Source: Meloidogyne chitwoodi
Taxonomy: Eukaryota > Nematoda > Chromadorea > Rhabditida > Meloidogynidae
Length of the DNA: 64,000 nt
Reading direction: 5' to 3'
Assembly (NCBI GenBank): GCA_015183035.1
Contig: JACZZP010000018.1
Location: 1,674,001-1,738,000, forward strand
Below are positions 1 to 12,358 of the stretch, one piece after another (position 1 is the stretch's first letter; each line of letters opens with the position of its first letter). The notes under the pieces are model-generated. The model had not been told where the DNA came from, did no database searches, and saw only the letters and a program-made list of their open reading frames with translations. The position numbers and the translations under genes are program-made.

Positions 1-877
1 TTGTTGTTGTTTTTCCATTTGTTGAAAAAGTGCTTTATTTGCTGAGAAACGACTGCGCGCGTCGGGAGGACAATTTTGGGTTTTTTCAAAATTTTCAATT
101 TTTTGAAAAGTTTCAAAATTTTCTTCTTCCTTTTCTTCTTCTTCTTCTTCATCCTCTTCTTCATCTGAACAAGACTGGGAAATTGAAGAACCTGAAGAAT
201 GAGGCATTGAACGGCCTCCACCTCCTGTTAGGGAACGCTCAAGCCTTAAAATTTAAAAAAAATTTTAAAAAAATATTCAAGCCTAAAATTTTGTATTAAT
301 ATTCTTAAGAGTGTTAACTAATTAATTACAAAATTTTGTAATTTTTGGTCAAGTTTCAGAATTTTAGGACAAGTTTCAAGTATTCTATGACCATGAGATT
401 AAAAAAATTCGGTAAATTTATTAACTTTGATTTAAAAATTATTTCTTTTATCTATTAAGTAGCCCAGAAGTTGCTCTATTTTTTTACATTTTGATCAATT
501 TACGGAACAACTTTAACAAAAAGTTATGCCACAAAAACTCAACAGTCGTTCACTACATCCCTGGGGAAATTCATTTATTTGACAAAAAATAAGCGGGGAC
601 GGGATTCTTTTGAAATTTAAAATGCGGGGAAATGTGTGGGGAACAACAGAAAATTTATTACTTAACAAAAAATAACCGGGGACGGGTACGGGGGGAATAA
701 TTTAAAAAAGTGACATCTGATCCCCCAATTAAATTACCTAATTAAATCAGGTTTTCTTCTCTGTTGTGAGGCTAAAACAGTAGAATTATTTTCTTCAATA
801 TCATTATAAAAATAAGTTTTTGTTGTATTATTTTTATTATTGTTAACGCCCCCAGTAGAATTTAAGGCCGAAATCAT
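1..877 (-). CDS. Acidic low-complexity protein, N-terminal part (runs off left edge)
   Basis: Two exons are visible on the minus strand: 877-738 with the start codon, then 244-1, which continues beyond the window. The first exon ends in phase 2 at a GTAATT donor and the second begins after TTTTAAG, so the join keeps the frame; 128 codons are visible. The protein begins MISALNSTGG, is rich in Asn and Ser, then carries a Gly-rich stretch, a run of Asp/Glu (about residues 83-95) and a basic Gln-rich segment containing ARSRFSANKALFQQ. I do not recognise the family; the last segment could be the start of an actin- or phosphatase-binding scaffold, but that is only a suggestion. The 245-737 intron carries a near-duplicated GC-rich element. 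Start choice rests on the first ATG of an open exon ending in a good donor. Confidence 0.7.
582..695. repeat. Duplicated GC-rich element in an intron
   Basis: CAAAAAATAAGCGGGGACGG at 582 recurs almost unchanged (AAC for AAG) at 666, inside the intron of the left-edge gene. Similar CGGGAT/ATCCCG-rich blocks occur at 6588-6770 and, more loosely, 8205-8310. They stand out against very AT-rich surroundings. Confidence 0.6.
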
Positions 878-3800
878 TTTTAATTATTTTAACACAAAAA
901 AGAAGGGAAAGACTTGAGATAAAATAATAAAAAAAATATTTTATGATGGCATTAAATGAACTGGAAAATTATTTATTTTATTTATTTTGTTGATGAGTTG
1001 GATTTACGAGAAATGGGCGGGGAGCGAAACAAAATTTTGGGGGTGGACATTTTGGCGCTTAAAAAATTTAAATTTGTACATTTTGCACCAAAATTTTGCA
1101 GAAACAAAAGTCAATGGATTATCCAACTTGTTCAAAAATTTCAAAATTTTTGGTTCAAAATTGCCAAAATTATGAACAAATTTGATCAATTTGAATGGTG
1201 ACATTGTGGCATATAACTAATTTTACATTTTTGACCATAACTTGGGTAAAAACGAATAAAAAAATTTAAAATTTGGTCAACTCTTAGATAGTCCATAGAG
1301 TAATTTTTGTGCAAAATTTTAAAAATTTAGGTAATAATTTGATAAAGTTATATTCAAATCCGCGCGCTCTGCGCCCAATTTCAGTTACTTTTCATGGGGA
1401 GAGAGAGATTTACGCGTAAAAATTTCAAGAATTAGAGAGTGACTGGATTTATTTAAAAAGAAGAAGAAAAATATTAAATAAAGACAGGAAAATATATTCG
1501 CAAATTGCGCCAATTTTTATAATGTTTTTGTTGTTATGTGGAAATTAAGGGGAAAATTTAATTGGGATAAACCTAAAAAGGAAGAGAAGAGACACTTATT
1601 TAAATGTTTTTATGAGATTTTCCCTGAGGGAATTTGATAAAATGAAAATAATTGAAAAGTTGAAGGATTTTTTTCTCCGGGGAATTAATTCCCGGGAAGA
1701 CTCCCGTTATAAGGACACTCAAAAATTAACTCTCGTTATAAGGACACCCTTCTAATCCCTCTAACAAGATCAAAAATAATAAAATTCAGTGTTGATGAGT
1801 TGGGTATGCAAAAAAAGATCAAAAAAATAATTTATTTATTTAAAAGGAATTTCCCGCTGTTACCGGCACTAAATAATAATTATTAAATATTAAGTGTTCA
1901 AGACAGGATATTTATTTTATCAAAAAAAGTAAAATATTTTACTGACAAAAAAAGTTTAATTTTTAGAAAAAAAGTTTTATTTTGTAATAATTATTTCTAT
2001 TGCGGGATGGGGATGTTTGGGCGCAGAAAGAGAGAAAAGAAAATATATCAAATCAACCACAAAAATTAGGTTAAATCTTTTTTCTCTTTTTATTAAAAAT
2101 AAAATAAATTTATCAAAATAATAAATAAATAATTTATTAATTTAACACAACAACAACAATTTGCATAAAAACAAAAAATTTATTTTTATTTATTTTTATC
2201 AAAAAGGGCAAAAATTGTGACGAGATTATTTTGAAAAAAGGTGATTGATGATTATAAAATAAAATCGAGAAAAATTTTATTTGCAAAGACACTGGATGAC
2301 TAAAAATAAAGAATAAATAAATGCCATCGTCAAAAGAAATTTTAAAAGGGCAGAAAAATCAAAAAATTTGGGTGCGTCGAGGTGTGCGCCAAAAAATTTT
2401 TTTATAAAGCCAAAAACGCCAAAATTTTAATTTTGAAAAGTGAAACAAAATTTGAAATTTTTCCACATTTTAAAATTTGGGTATTTTTCAATTTGGTAAA
2501 AAGTTGTATTTTGGCGTTCTGGCGCAACGGCCACAAAAACATAACCTATGCAAATTAAAAAATTTTTTTAATTATTTTTTTATTAAAAAATAGGTCAAAT
2601 TAGTTGCATAACTCTTTCTTTTTTTTTTAAAGGAAACATGAAAATACTTAACTAAAAAACAAAAGAATTTCTTTTTTCTTTTTTAAATATCGAGAATAGG
2701 GCAAAAAAAGGTAAAAGAGAAGAAAGATTTTATTTTTTGATTATAAAGTGCAATTAAAAAAGAACAAAAAAAATATTTTAAAAAAGAAAAAGTAAATACT
2801 ATAAATGCATATTTGGATAAATATAAATATTTTTGGAAAAATCGGAAAAAAATAATTGCAGTAGAAAATAAGAGTTGGGGGTTGTTTGGGCGCAGAGAAT
2901 TTTAAAAGCATTTGACTGAAAATCAGAATATTTAAATTTAATAAAATTTCATAAAAATATATTAGATAATATTACCTACCTTTGAAATAAATTTTAAATT
3001 TTTTTATTGGGTAATTTTAAAGTTGGGTGAAAAATTAGTTTAAATTTCAACAAAAATTTAAATTGGACATTTCGCCACAAAGAAGAAAAATTGCCACTTT
3101 GTCACAAAATTTTTTTTAATTTTTTAAAAATTTTGATACTGCTAAATTTCGTAAAAATCTGGAAAAAATAATTTTATTTTAAACTAACAATTTGGTAAAT
3201 TATTGATATATTTATAACAAAAAAGTGTGTAAAAAGAAGAAAAAATAAATAATAAATTAAAGTGACGGGAAAAGCATCATTGATCTTTTAACACTTTTTT
3301 ATTTTCTTTTCTTTTTACGTTTTAAATAAAGTATAGGATAAAAAGGGTAATTTCGTCGAAAAAATTGTTTTTTTGTAAATAATCTGCTAATAATTTGATA
3401 TAAGGACATTTCGGTACGACCCCATAAAATGGTCAAATGAACATCTAGAGGTAAGAAGAAATTTTGTAGGGAAATATTTAAATGGGTTTTGTATAATTTC
3501 AAAAATTTTGAAACTTTTTGGTCAGTTCAGTGCGAAAATGGACGGTTCAACGCAGTGTTGTAGAGTGCCTATTTTTAAAAATATTTTAATTTCTTTTTAT
3601 TTTTGCACTTGTTTTAGTCTAAAAACATTAAAAACAAATTAAGCATATGTGTATTTTACTGATCTAAATCTCTTATAACATGTGTGTTTTTGGTTCTAAA
3701 CGACATTTTTAAATAAAAAAACGAAAAAGAATATTTTTTTGAAAAAAATAAAAATATTTAAATAAATAAAAAGAACAAATAAGAACAATTAAAAAATAAA

Positions 3801-4339
3801 AATAAATAAGGACATTTATTTAAAAATAAGGATAAAAAATATTTTTGGAAAATTGCCAATTTTATGAAAAAAAAGATAAAAGAATATTGGAAAAAAGCAA
3901 AAAAAAAAATTGACAAATTTTGGAAAACGTTTTGTGTAAAATGAAAATTAAAAAAAATTAAATTGAGAGGATTTAAAAATAAATAATAAATGTGTGTATA
4001 TAAAAATATTTAGAAAAATGAAGGAAAAAATGAAAAAAAATAAATCTCTAATATTAAATGATGGTATCTTTTACCCTCTGGCCTTTTTTCTTTTTTTTCT
4101 ACTGGTCAACTACTAAACAAATGAAAAAATGGCCAAAAAGCTTTTTTCTTCTGCTCAAGTAAACACTACTTGGCAATAGAAAAAATAAATAAAATAAAAA
4201 GTATTGGGAAAGGAAGGCAATTTAACTGCTGTTTGGTCAGAAAATTAGTTGTTGGAGAGAAGAAAAAAAAAAGAAAAATTTATGGCCAGCTGAAACACAA
4301 AAAATATATTTAAAATAATGATGAAGTAAAAGAATTAAT

Positions 4340-4650
4340 ATTTCGAGGTTTATATAATATTTATAAAAAATTCTGATTTTTTTGAGATATTTCTGATTAA
4401 ATTCTGATTTTTTAAGTTATTTTTAAATTTAATTCTGATTTTTCTTAGTTAATTCTGATGTATTTTTGAATCATTCTGATTAAATTCTGATTTATTTTGA
4501 ATGTGTTCTGAATTTATTCTGATTTTTTTGAATCAATTCTGATTAAATTCTGTATTTTTGAGTTTATTCTGATTTAAAAAATTTATTTCTGATGTATTTT
4601 TTACTTAATTCTGATTTTTCAGAATTATTTCTCAACTTAATTCTGATATT
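4340..4650. repeat. Degenerate array of ATTCTGATTT words
   Basis: Roughly fifteen copies of TTCTGAT or close variants separated by T-rich spacers of variable length. The same word, or its complement ATCAGAA, recurs in other parts of the window (18.7-28.9 kb and 38-39.6 kb). No fixed period, so not a strict tandem satellite. Confidence 0.7.
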
Positions 4651-5787
4651 CTTTTACACAAGTACAAAAATACAATTAATAAATAATTTCAGAATATGTA
4701 TATAAAAGGAATAAAAGAAATAATATAAAAGGAATACATTTTCTTCCATTTTATGGATTTATGGGGTCACATACATACATAAATAATGAGTGAATTAATT
4801 AAGTTTAAAAATAAGGGTGGGAATAAAAGAGCCAGAAAAAATATAAAATAAACCATCTGCGTTCTTTTATAGTATTTAATTAAAATAAATTAATTTAAAA
4901 AAATAAATTAATTAATTTTTAATTAAAGGGAAAATGGAAGAAAAATACAGATTACTCAATAAATTATTTTAATTTTAAACAAAATTTTTAATAAATACGG
5001 CTTTTAGGACATTTTTTATTTAATAAAATATTCTTTGACTCTTTATGCACCCTTATTTTAAAGAAAAGGGGGAATTTTGAGAGAAAGGGTCTTTAGAGTC
5101 TGAGGTCTTTATAATCTAAATATTAGAGTATATGATTATCTAAGGGTAAAGAAAAAATCCACAGGGGAGTTTTAAAAAATTATTTGCAAGTAAAGGTAAA
5201 AGAGGTCTTTAGAGTCTAGAGGGGGATGTTCATCTAAGAGGAGAAATCTTTAGATTATTCAAATAAAATTGTTTAAAAAAGAGAAAATAATAATTTGTGG
5301 AAAAAGGATATATTCAAAAATCAAAAAGTGAACAGGAATATTTTTCCCTTTTTTTCTTCCCCAATTATTTTTTTTATTGTCTGTCAACAATCAAATATAT
5401 TAATAAAAGTAAATATTTATAATATATTTTCTAGAGTGCTTTACTCACATTTGCCGTAGCTTTTTTTCTTCATATAAAATTATTTTTTTTACATATTTTT
5501 CACGCATTCATGCGTAAATAATTTTGTTGGCATGGGAAGAGAGAAAGGAGGAGGGGGGACACTTGAGTCTTGGAAATTAAATTTTCAAAAAGCCGTACTA
5601 TTGGAGTTGTTTAAAAATAAAAAAAGTTAAAATAACCTTTAAGTGAAATATTAAAAATCAAAATCCCCCGTTCCCGGGAAAGGAAAGGGATGAGAGGACA
5701 TTTGGTCCAATCCAATAAATTCTTTGTATAAGGTAGCTATTCAATTATTTCCCCCGTACGCCGTTTGCACATTTACGAAATAAACTC

Positions 5788-5913
5788 GGAACTTTTCTAG
5801 TTTAAGTAAACACCCCATATAATCGCAATAAAATATTTTATTGTTCAGGCTAATTTTGGGTGTAAAATATTTTCTTGCGAATAAATGGGGTGTTCTCTAA
5901 TTAGATAAGTTCC
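5788..5913. repeat. CCCATTTATTCGC foldback, copy 1
   Basis: Imperfect palindrome: the left arm reads GTAAACACCCCATATAATCG and the right arm TTGCGAATAAATGGGGTGTT, with outer flanks GGAACTT and AAGTTCC also inverted. It belongs to the family seen six more times at 54.0-58.7 kb and is the only copy far from that cluster. Confidence 0.75.
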
Positions 5914-6587
5914 AAAAAATCACCTAAAAGAAATATTAAATTCCAGGAGAGAAATCTTAAACAAAAAAAAAACCTTAAAAAAATTAAAGACTCAAATGAC
6001 CCCTTTTATTTTAGAAAAGAAAAATGAAATAAAAATATTAGAATATTTCTCTCTCATTTTTTGATCTCAACTAAAAGAAGATAAAAATGGACAAACGTGT
6101 TCTTCTTACTTAAAATTGCATTTTTTCAAAAATCCTGTTAAAAGTAAATAATTGCTTTAGAAAAAAATTAAAAATATTTTGAGGTTTTTTCCAATTTTTG
6201 AGCATTTAGAAATTTATTGGACATTTTAAACAATTTTAAATAAACTAAAAATTTAATTTAGTGCAAAAATATTTAAAAAATGTGTAAAAGTCGATTTTAT
6301 TGTCTCTCGTTGTTATGCTTGTTTTCACAATTTTTAGCTAAAACTACATAAATTGGCTCTGCAAAAATGGCATTCTCTCTCCCCCTTAACTTTTCTTTTA
6401 TAATAAATTTTATTTTTTTTTCTTTTTATTTTACTCTGCCAGCGGCATTTTTCCAGTTGTTTGGGCATGTATTGGCACTATTTTAGTTATGTGCCCAAAT
6501 TTGAGAGTAAAATGGACTGTTCAGTGCCGCCATTTCAGTGCCAGTCGTTTCAATGCCAATGCTCTTTTAATGGTGATTTAAATTAGA

Positions 6588-6770
6588 GATCGGCGCGGGC
6601 GGATCTCGCGCGGGATTTTGCGGTATACCGCCCCTGCAATTTTTTGTATCTGCGGAATTATGCGGAATGCGGGATTTATACGAAATTATTCCAGAAAATC
6701 CCGTCCCGTATCAGTTTTTAAACAAAATCCCGCATACGGGATCCCGCAAATTTGATTTTGCCGAAACTAG
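6588..6770. repeat. GC-rich CGGGAT/ATCCCG block
   Basis: Contains repeated GCGGGAT and ATCCCGC words in both orientations, able to form several hairpins. No open frame of note. Resembles the element duplicated at 582-695. Confidence 0.55.
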
Positions 6771-7292
6771 TTTAAATGTCCGTGCCTTAAAATTAAAAAA
6801 AAATTAAAAGAAAAATGCCAAAATTTCCTCAAATTTTTTTGTTCCCCAAAACTTTCCCTCTTTTTACTTAAAATATCAATTAAACTATAAATAAATAACA
6901 TTATAAAAACAATTATATTTTATTTTTTTATAATTTCTCGTAAAAATAACCTCTCCTAATCTTCTCAATTGACTCGTGTTCTTCTCTTTTTTTAACCTTT
7001 TTCAATCAATCAATCTTTTCTTTGCTTAAATATATTGCTTTGGGTGTGATAAACCAACTGACACTTTATACCCTTGTTTTTAATTTTTTAAAAGAAAAAT
7101 TTGAAAAAATAGTAAAGAATATCTGTTATTAAAAAGAGTTTTTAATGTTTTTATATTCGATATTTAGTACTCTTTTCTCTTTTTTTATAAAGCTTTTTTT
7201 TATTTAATTTAGTAATTATTTTTTGGGATTTCCTTGGGAAATTACACTTTTTGGTTTATTTAAATTAATTTTTTTCGATGATTGAAAGGGGA

Positions 7293-7440
7293 TAACCCTG
7301 AATATCTAATTAACCAATTGGTCAAACTACCAATTCGGTCAAGTAATAAAACACTCCCATTAGGTCCAAGTTTGCACAGGACCAACTAGTTGAAGATATT
7401 TGACCGAATTGGCAATTGGCTAATTAGATATTCAGGGTTT
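7293..7440. repeat. Foldback element with about 27-bp inverted ends
   Basis: Starts AACCCTGAATATCTAATTA and ends with its complement TAATTAGATATTCAGGGTT. The inverted pairing continues inward, with one interruption, through CAATTG and AATTCGGTCAA. It looks like a small non-autonomous inverted-repeat element about 135 bp upstream of the tropomodulin start. No second copy was noticed. Confidence 0.75.
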
Positions 7441-7575
7441 CGATATTCAGAAGTGGACCCGATTTAAAGGCGGCCAAAAAGGTGCACCTCAATGTCTCCT
7501 ACTTTTATTAAAATTTAATTTATTTTTTAGTGACTGTTCTGTATTTTACAAAAGAAATATTTCAATAAATCAATA

Positions 7576-10500
7576 ATGAGCAAAACCGAGTAAGTTTTCT
7601 AAAAATTTATTTTTGTTTGACTTTCATTTGTTTCTGACCATTTTGTCATTTTATTACCTTCTGACCATTTTGTCATTTTATTACCTTCTGACCATTTTGT
7701 CATTTTATTACCTTCTGACCATTTTTCAGTAGCTTTTTCTTAATTAGTAGTTGCTTTTTTCTCAAAACATAAAGGCAATCTTTCTGAGTACTTTTTTCTT
7801 ATTTTTTTCTTTTAATCTTTTTTTAGCCTTAATTTTCTTCTCATCATTTTATAATCTTCAATATTCGTACAATTGTTTATTAAAACAAAAAAATGGAAAA
7901 GTAAGTGTTTAAACAGATGCTTTTTTAAAAAAGTATATTTTTCTATTTTTATATTTATTTATTTTTTGGCAGTTATTTAGTTATTTTTCTTCCAATATTT
8001 GTTTTAAAAGTACTTTTCTTTTTTGTTCAATCAATAATTATAAGGATTTTTAGAGAATATATATATCATTTTTTACCTTAAAAATTAATATTTAATTTAA
8101 TTTTTGACCATTATGAACATAAAAATGGCTATAAAGCTAAAAAGTGTCAAATTGTCCAACGACATAATGGTCAATGTCACATCTCATAATTTAATGTTAG
8201 GAAAAGTTAAAGTTCCGGGCTAGAAATTTTTGAGTGGAACCGTCCAAATTTTTCGGGATTTGTCCCTGTCCGGACCGGAAATTATGAAAACCCAACTCGG
8301 AAAAGCCGCGACGAACACTAATAAAAATGTCACTTGACAAATTCGAATATTATGTGTTTCTTGACATTTTGAAAGTTTACATTTTAAAACATTTCTTTAA
8401 AATTTTATCTGTATTAAAAAAAAATTTCTTTCAAAAATTTTCACAGTTACTACGCCGAAGAGAAAACACTGGCAGCCCCAAAGTCTTTAGTAAAACAACC
8501 AGCTGTTGCAGGTGGTCTTTCCCACTCTTCATTAGCCAGTGGGGGAGCAGCAAAATTTTATGGAAGAGATTTGCGTGAATATGATGATAAAGATATTGAA
8601 GGGCTTTTATCTAATTTATCAATGGAAGAATTGGAAGATTTAAATAATGATTTTGATCCAGATGTAAGGTTTTATTTTTTATTATAATTTTTAAAAAAAA
8701 TGTACCCAAATTTGGGTTGTTCTGATTAACTTAAATTAAAAAAAAATTTCAGAATTCTCTATTACCACCTTCACAGCGTTGTCGAGATCAAACAGATAAA
8801 GAGCCTACTGGTCCATATCAGAGGGATCAATTATTAAAATATTTGGAAGATAAGGCCAAAACTGAAAAAGATTGGGAGGAGGTTGTGCCATTCTCTCCAG
8901 GCGTTAAAAGAGGTTTTATTTTTAAGAAAGAAAAACAAATTTGTCATTTTAGGAAAAATTTTTGAGACTAAAGATGAGGAAGGAACAGAACAAAATTCTG
9001 TTCTTAAAGGAGAAATGCAAATGCCAATAGCCTTGGATATTGATGACGATGATGATGAATATAATGGAAATGATGATATTTTGATTGAAAAAGCTCTTAA
9101 AAATGCTCCAGAAGGAGATTTGGTTGATTTGGCTGGAATTTTAGGTTTTTTTAATTTTAAAAAGGGTTTAGAAATTTTAAAAATATTTTTTGATTATAAA
9201 AATTGCAAAATTTATTTTTTTTGCTCTTTGGTACTTTATGCAAATTAAAATCACCAGACGGGTTCGAACCCGCAACCACCTAAATTTACACTAACCACTT
9301 AACCACAAAATTGTTTTTATTAGGATTTGAATTTTTTGGTTTAATTTTAATATTTTTATGCCTTTATTAAATAAAAAATTAATTTTTAAAAATTCAGGAA
9401 TGCACAATGTACTAAATCAGCCGCAATATTATAATGCTTTAAAAGGAAGAGGGCAAAATGAAGAAACTGGTTTTTCATTTAATGGTGTTATAAAAGCATT
9501 TCAACCACGTCCAGTCCCAGATGAACCAGAAAATGAAACTGATATTGAAGATTGTATAAAGTTTGTTTTCTTTTTTTATAAATAATTTTGAGAGTTTAAT
9601 TAGGTAATATTATAGGGTAAATTTTAGTGAGTCGTTTCTACATATTTTATTAATTAAATTAATTAAACTTTTTGGGGGAAATCGACGATCTCTTTTAGAA
9701 AATGTTTATTAAAGTTTGTAAAATATTTTTTAGTAATTATCTGATTTTTACAATAATTTATAAACCTAGCAAAAGCCCATAATTGCCTAAAAAATATTTT
9801 CTGTTAACTCTGAATTTTTTTACATTGATTGAGATTAATAAATATTCTACAATTCTGAAAGATATTTTTTGTTTATTTTATTGAATAATATTTTCTCTTT
9901 TCTTTTTTTTAGAAGGCTAGAACAAGACGATAAATCTCTAAATGAAATAAACATAAATAATATGAAAAGAATTTCAAAAGAAAGAATTAGACAGATGATT
10001 AGAGCAGCAAATAAATCTAAAAGTCTCAAAAAGTTGGCGCTAGCTAATACTGCTATTTCTGACCAAGAAGCAAGGGTATTTATTTTTAAATAATTTAAAT
10101 AGGGTGAGACACTGATCTCCGACATGTTTTGGGTCTTTTTGGTTTCCAATGTACTCCCCGATGATCCCTAAAATTTCCGTCATTCTCGGCCGAAATGTTG
10201 GGGTTCAGCTTTAAATTAATAAAGAATAATTCAAAATATTTTAACACAATTTCAAATTGTAAAATATTTCAAAATGTCAAAAATATTTAAATTTATTTTT
10301 TAAATTTAAAGCCTCTTTTGGAACTAATAGAAAGGTCAGACTCACTCAAAATTATCAATATTGAGTCAAACTATATTAGCCCCGAAATGATTGCCAAATT
10401 GTTGAGGGCAACATTGGCTACTCAATCTCTTGTTGAATTTCATGCTGAAAATCAGGTTTCTTTAATAATTTTTTTTAAAATTATTAAATTAAAATGTTTA

Positions 10501-10736
10501 GAGGCAATCAGTTCTTGGAAATCAAATAGAAATGGATATAATGTTAAGCGTTGAAGATAACGACTCTCTTCTTAGAGTTGGAGTTTCTCTTCAATCTATG
10601 GAGGCAAGAAATCGTGTTGGGGAAGCTTTGGAAAGGAATTATGAACGACGTTTATTTTTTTTTATTTTAAATTTTATTTATTTTTAAAAATTCTTAAGTT
10701 CGACTGCAACGTATGGGAGATAAAGCAAAGAAGTAA
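7576..10736 (+). CDS. unc-94: Tropomodulin
   Basis: Caps the slow-growing (pointed) end of actin thin filaments together with tropomyosin, in muscle and cell cortex. Exons: 7576-7589, 8447-8663, 8753-8912, 8953-9144, 9398-9560, 9913-10075, 10312-10455, 10502-10649, 10699-10736; phases agree throughout and give 412 residues, near the family's usual length plus an acidic insert. Recognisable segments are ELEDLNNDFDPD then NSLLPPSQRCRDQT and TGPYQRDQLLKYLE (N-terminal tropomyosin/actin-binding half), an acidic DDDDD stretch, and a C-terminal leucine-rich-repeat part with INLNN-like and LKIINIESNYIS segments. A second first exon, 7893-7900 (MEN), also ends in phase 2, so two N-termini are predicted (MSKTD or MEN before YYAEEK). 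C. elegans has two tropomodulin genes; the symbol follows the muscle one and is less certain than the family. Confidence 0.92.
7632..7725. repeat. 27-bp tandem repeat, nearly four copies
   Basis: Unit TTCTGACCATTTTGTCATTT plus TATTACC, starting at 7632, 7659, 7686 and 7713, practically identical. It lies between the two alternative first exons of tropomodulin and contains the TGACCATTTTG word that is dispersed elsewhere in the window. Confidence 0.9.
7893..7900 (+). other. unc-94: Alternative first coding exon of tropomodulin
   Basis: ATGGAAAA followed by GTAAGTG, a strong donor. It ends in phase 2 exactly like the upstream first exon (7576-7589) and so can join the same second exon at 8447. 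The two starts would be driven by separate promoters, the second lying in the 7590-7892 interval. Confidence 0.65.
9250..9313 (-). repeat. tRNA-like remnant 1 (intronic)
   Basis: On the minus strand an A-box-like TGGTTAAGTGGTTAGTG is followed by a B-box GGTTCGAACCC inside a CGGG/CCCG stem. The ends do not pair as an acceptor stem, so it is a degenerate tRNA-derived sequence rather than a working tRNA. It lies in the tropomodulin intron 9145-9397 and shares its leader AATTTTGTGGTTAAGTG with remnant 3. Confidence 0.6.
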
Positions 10737-11778
10737 AAAAATTTAAAAAAATGCAAAGACTTCAATCTGTAAAAAATAATGTCGACACAAAGGTTTTTTT
10801 ATTAATTAAATTTCTGCCAAGCTTTATACACACCCTTATTTTTGTTCAAAAAACGTACTTATTAGGCTTTTAATCGAAAAAAGGTTTTTATATTCTATTT
10901 TTGACAAAAAGTATCATAGTCAACTCTTTTTTCAATAAATTTATTTATTGAAAAATTTAAAAAGTGATGTTATAAATTGCTTTTTATACAAATTTTGATT
11001 AATTTTTATTTTGAGCCAAGGTTACGTTTCCCTCTATTTAACACTATATTTTTTATACTCACTAAATTTTTGTTTTTTTAAAGCACTCATAAAAATTAGT
11101 TAATAATATTAATGTAGAAAATGATTAAACTGGAATTTTTTTAAATAAAAAAAATAAATTTTTTTGATTATTTACTTGAAAAATTTGTCAAATAAAATTA
11201 TTTCCCTCGAAAGGGTTCGAACTTTTACCCTCATGGGGGGCAAACGAGGATTTAACCAGTTAAGCCATACCATGACATAGCTGTAAAATTTAATAATTAG
11301 TTAAGGTAATTCCAGTAATTAATTAAAATAATATAGAAAATCTTCTCTCTTCCATTTTTGTTTTAAAAAATCGCCAAAAACTCTCCTCTATTTTCTTGAA
11401 CATTTTTATGTTGTTTTTCTTCTCATTCTGGTCACATAATTTTGTTCAATTTTTAATAATGATAAAATTTTGGCATTTTTTTTCATTTTTCGTATTTTTT
11501 TCAGTCGATTTTTTAGATATTTTATAATTAATAAAATGTTTTTTTGTTTTTATATCGATTTTATGCCTCAATAAATGTTTTTTTTTAATATATTTTTTGT
11601 TTTTATTGAAGATTTATAATTTTTCTATAAAATTAAACTCAACAGGCTATTCACTTGGATAAAAATTCTTTTTTAATATTTAACATATAATTAAATCAAA
11701 ATTTTATATTTCCAATTTTTAACAAAATATATACTTAAATAAGAAAAATTAATTAAAAAAATATTTTTTTAAATTAAT
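10737..11778. other. Tail-to-tail intergenic interval
   Basis: Separates tropomodulin (+) from the small basic-protein gene (-). No open frame worth calling. The only structure seen is the tRNA-like remnant at 11201-11280; the rest is T- and A-rich sequence that presumably includes both 3' untranslated regions. Confidence 0.6.
11201..11280 (-). repeat. tRNA-like remnant 2
   Basis: Minus strand: A-box-like TGGCTTAACTGGTTAAATC, a CCTC/GAGG stem around a C-rich loop, and B-box AGTTCGAACCC. The acceptor ends are not complementary. The only one of seven remnants outside an intron. Confidence 0.55.
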
Positions 11779-12358
11779 TTATTTCCTTTTTTGTCCACAT
11801 TTTCTCTGTGCTGCTTTTCCAGCCTTTGAATATTTACTTTTAAAATTTGCTTTAAAATTTTTCTTTCTTTTTTCAAAATGTTGTTGACAATCAATTGTAG
11901 ATTTTGGACGACTTTTGAATTTTCCTTTTTTCATCACTTTATTTTCTTTTTCATAATTTTCAGATTTTTTAATTTGTCCGAAAATTCCTCCTAAACGATT
12001 TTCTTTTTCTTTTGGATTTTCTTTTATTTTATTGAGAATTTTAAATTGCCGAGTACGTTCCGAAGATAAATCATCGTTCGGAAAAAACTTTATAAAAGAA
12101 AAATTATTTTTCTTTTAAAAATAAAATATAATAAACCTTTCTTTTAATGCCCTTTTTCGGTTCTTTTTCTCCTTTCAAATTCGATTGGAATTTTTCTACT
12201 GAAGATGTAGATTTCTTCTCAATTTAATTGCAAATTAAGCTTTAAAATATTATAATTGAAATTTTATTAAAAAAAACCTGTTCTTTCGACTTTTCTTCTA
12301 ATGAGCCAATTCCAAGATATTTTTGCTTTTCATCATTATTCACATTAATTTTCTTCAT
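11779..12358 (-). CDS. Small lysine-rich protein, probably nuclear or nucleolar
   Basis: Three exons, 12358-12278, 12217-12137 and 12087-11779, all joined in phase 0, give 156 residues. The donors are CAG|GTTTTT and AAG|GTTTAT. The protein starts MKKINVNNDEKQKYLGIGSL, is Lys/Arg-rich throughout, and ends in a strongly basic tail with SKYSKAGKAAQRKCG. No signal peptide or membrane segment. The composition resembles ribosome-biogenesis factors, but I do not recognise a family and propose no function. It is convergent with tropomodulin and divergent from the membrane-protein gene at 14137. Confidence 0.8.

Larger units (their letters stand above)
878..7575. other. Intergenic region, no gene found
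   Basis: About 6.7 kb between the divergently oriented left-edge gene (-) and tropomodulin (+). Frames are short and low complexity. It holds a degenerate ATTCTGATTT-rich tract (4340-4650), a CCCATTTATTCGC-like foldback (5788-5913), a GC-rich block (6588-6770) and a second foldback (7293-7440). The left part is A-rich on the plus strand and the right part T-rich, as expected if each half is transcribed outwards with T-rich 5' introns or leaders. Confidence 0.6.

Noticed and set aside
3299..3502. Minus-strand 67-codon frame
   Set aside because: No family resemblance, no paired splice sites, isolated in repeat-rich spacer.
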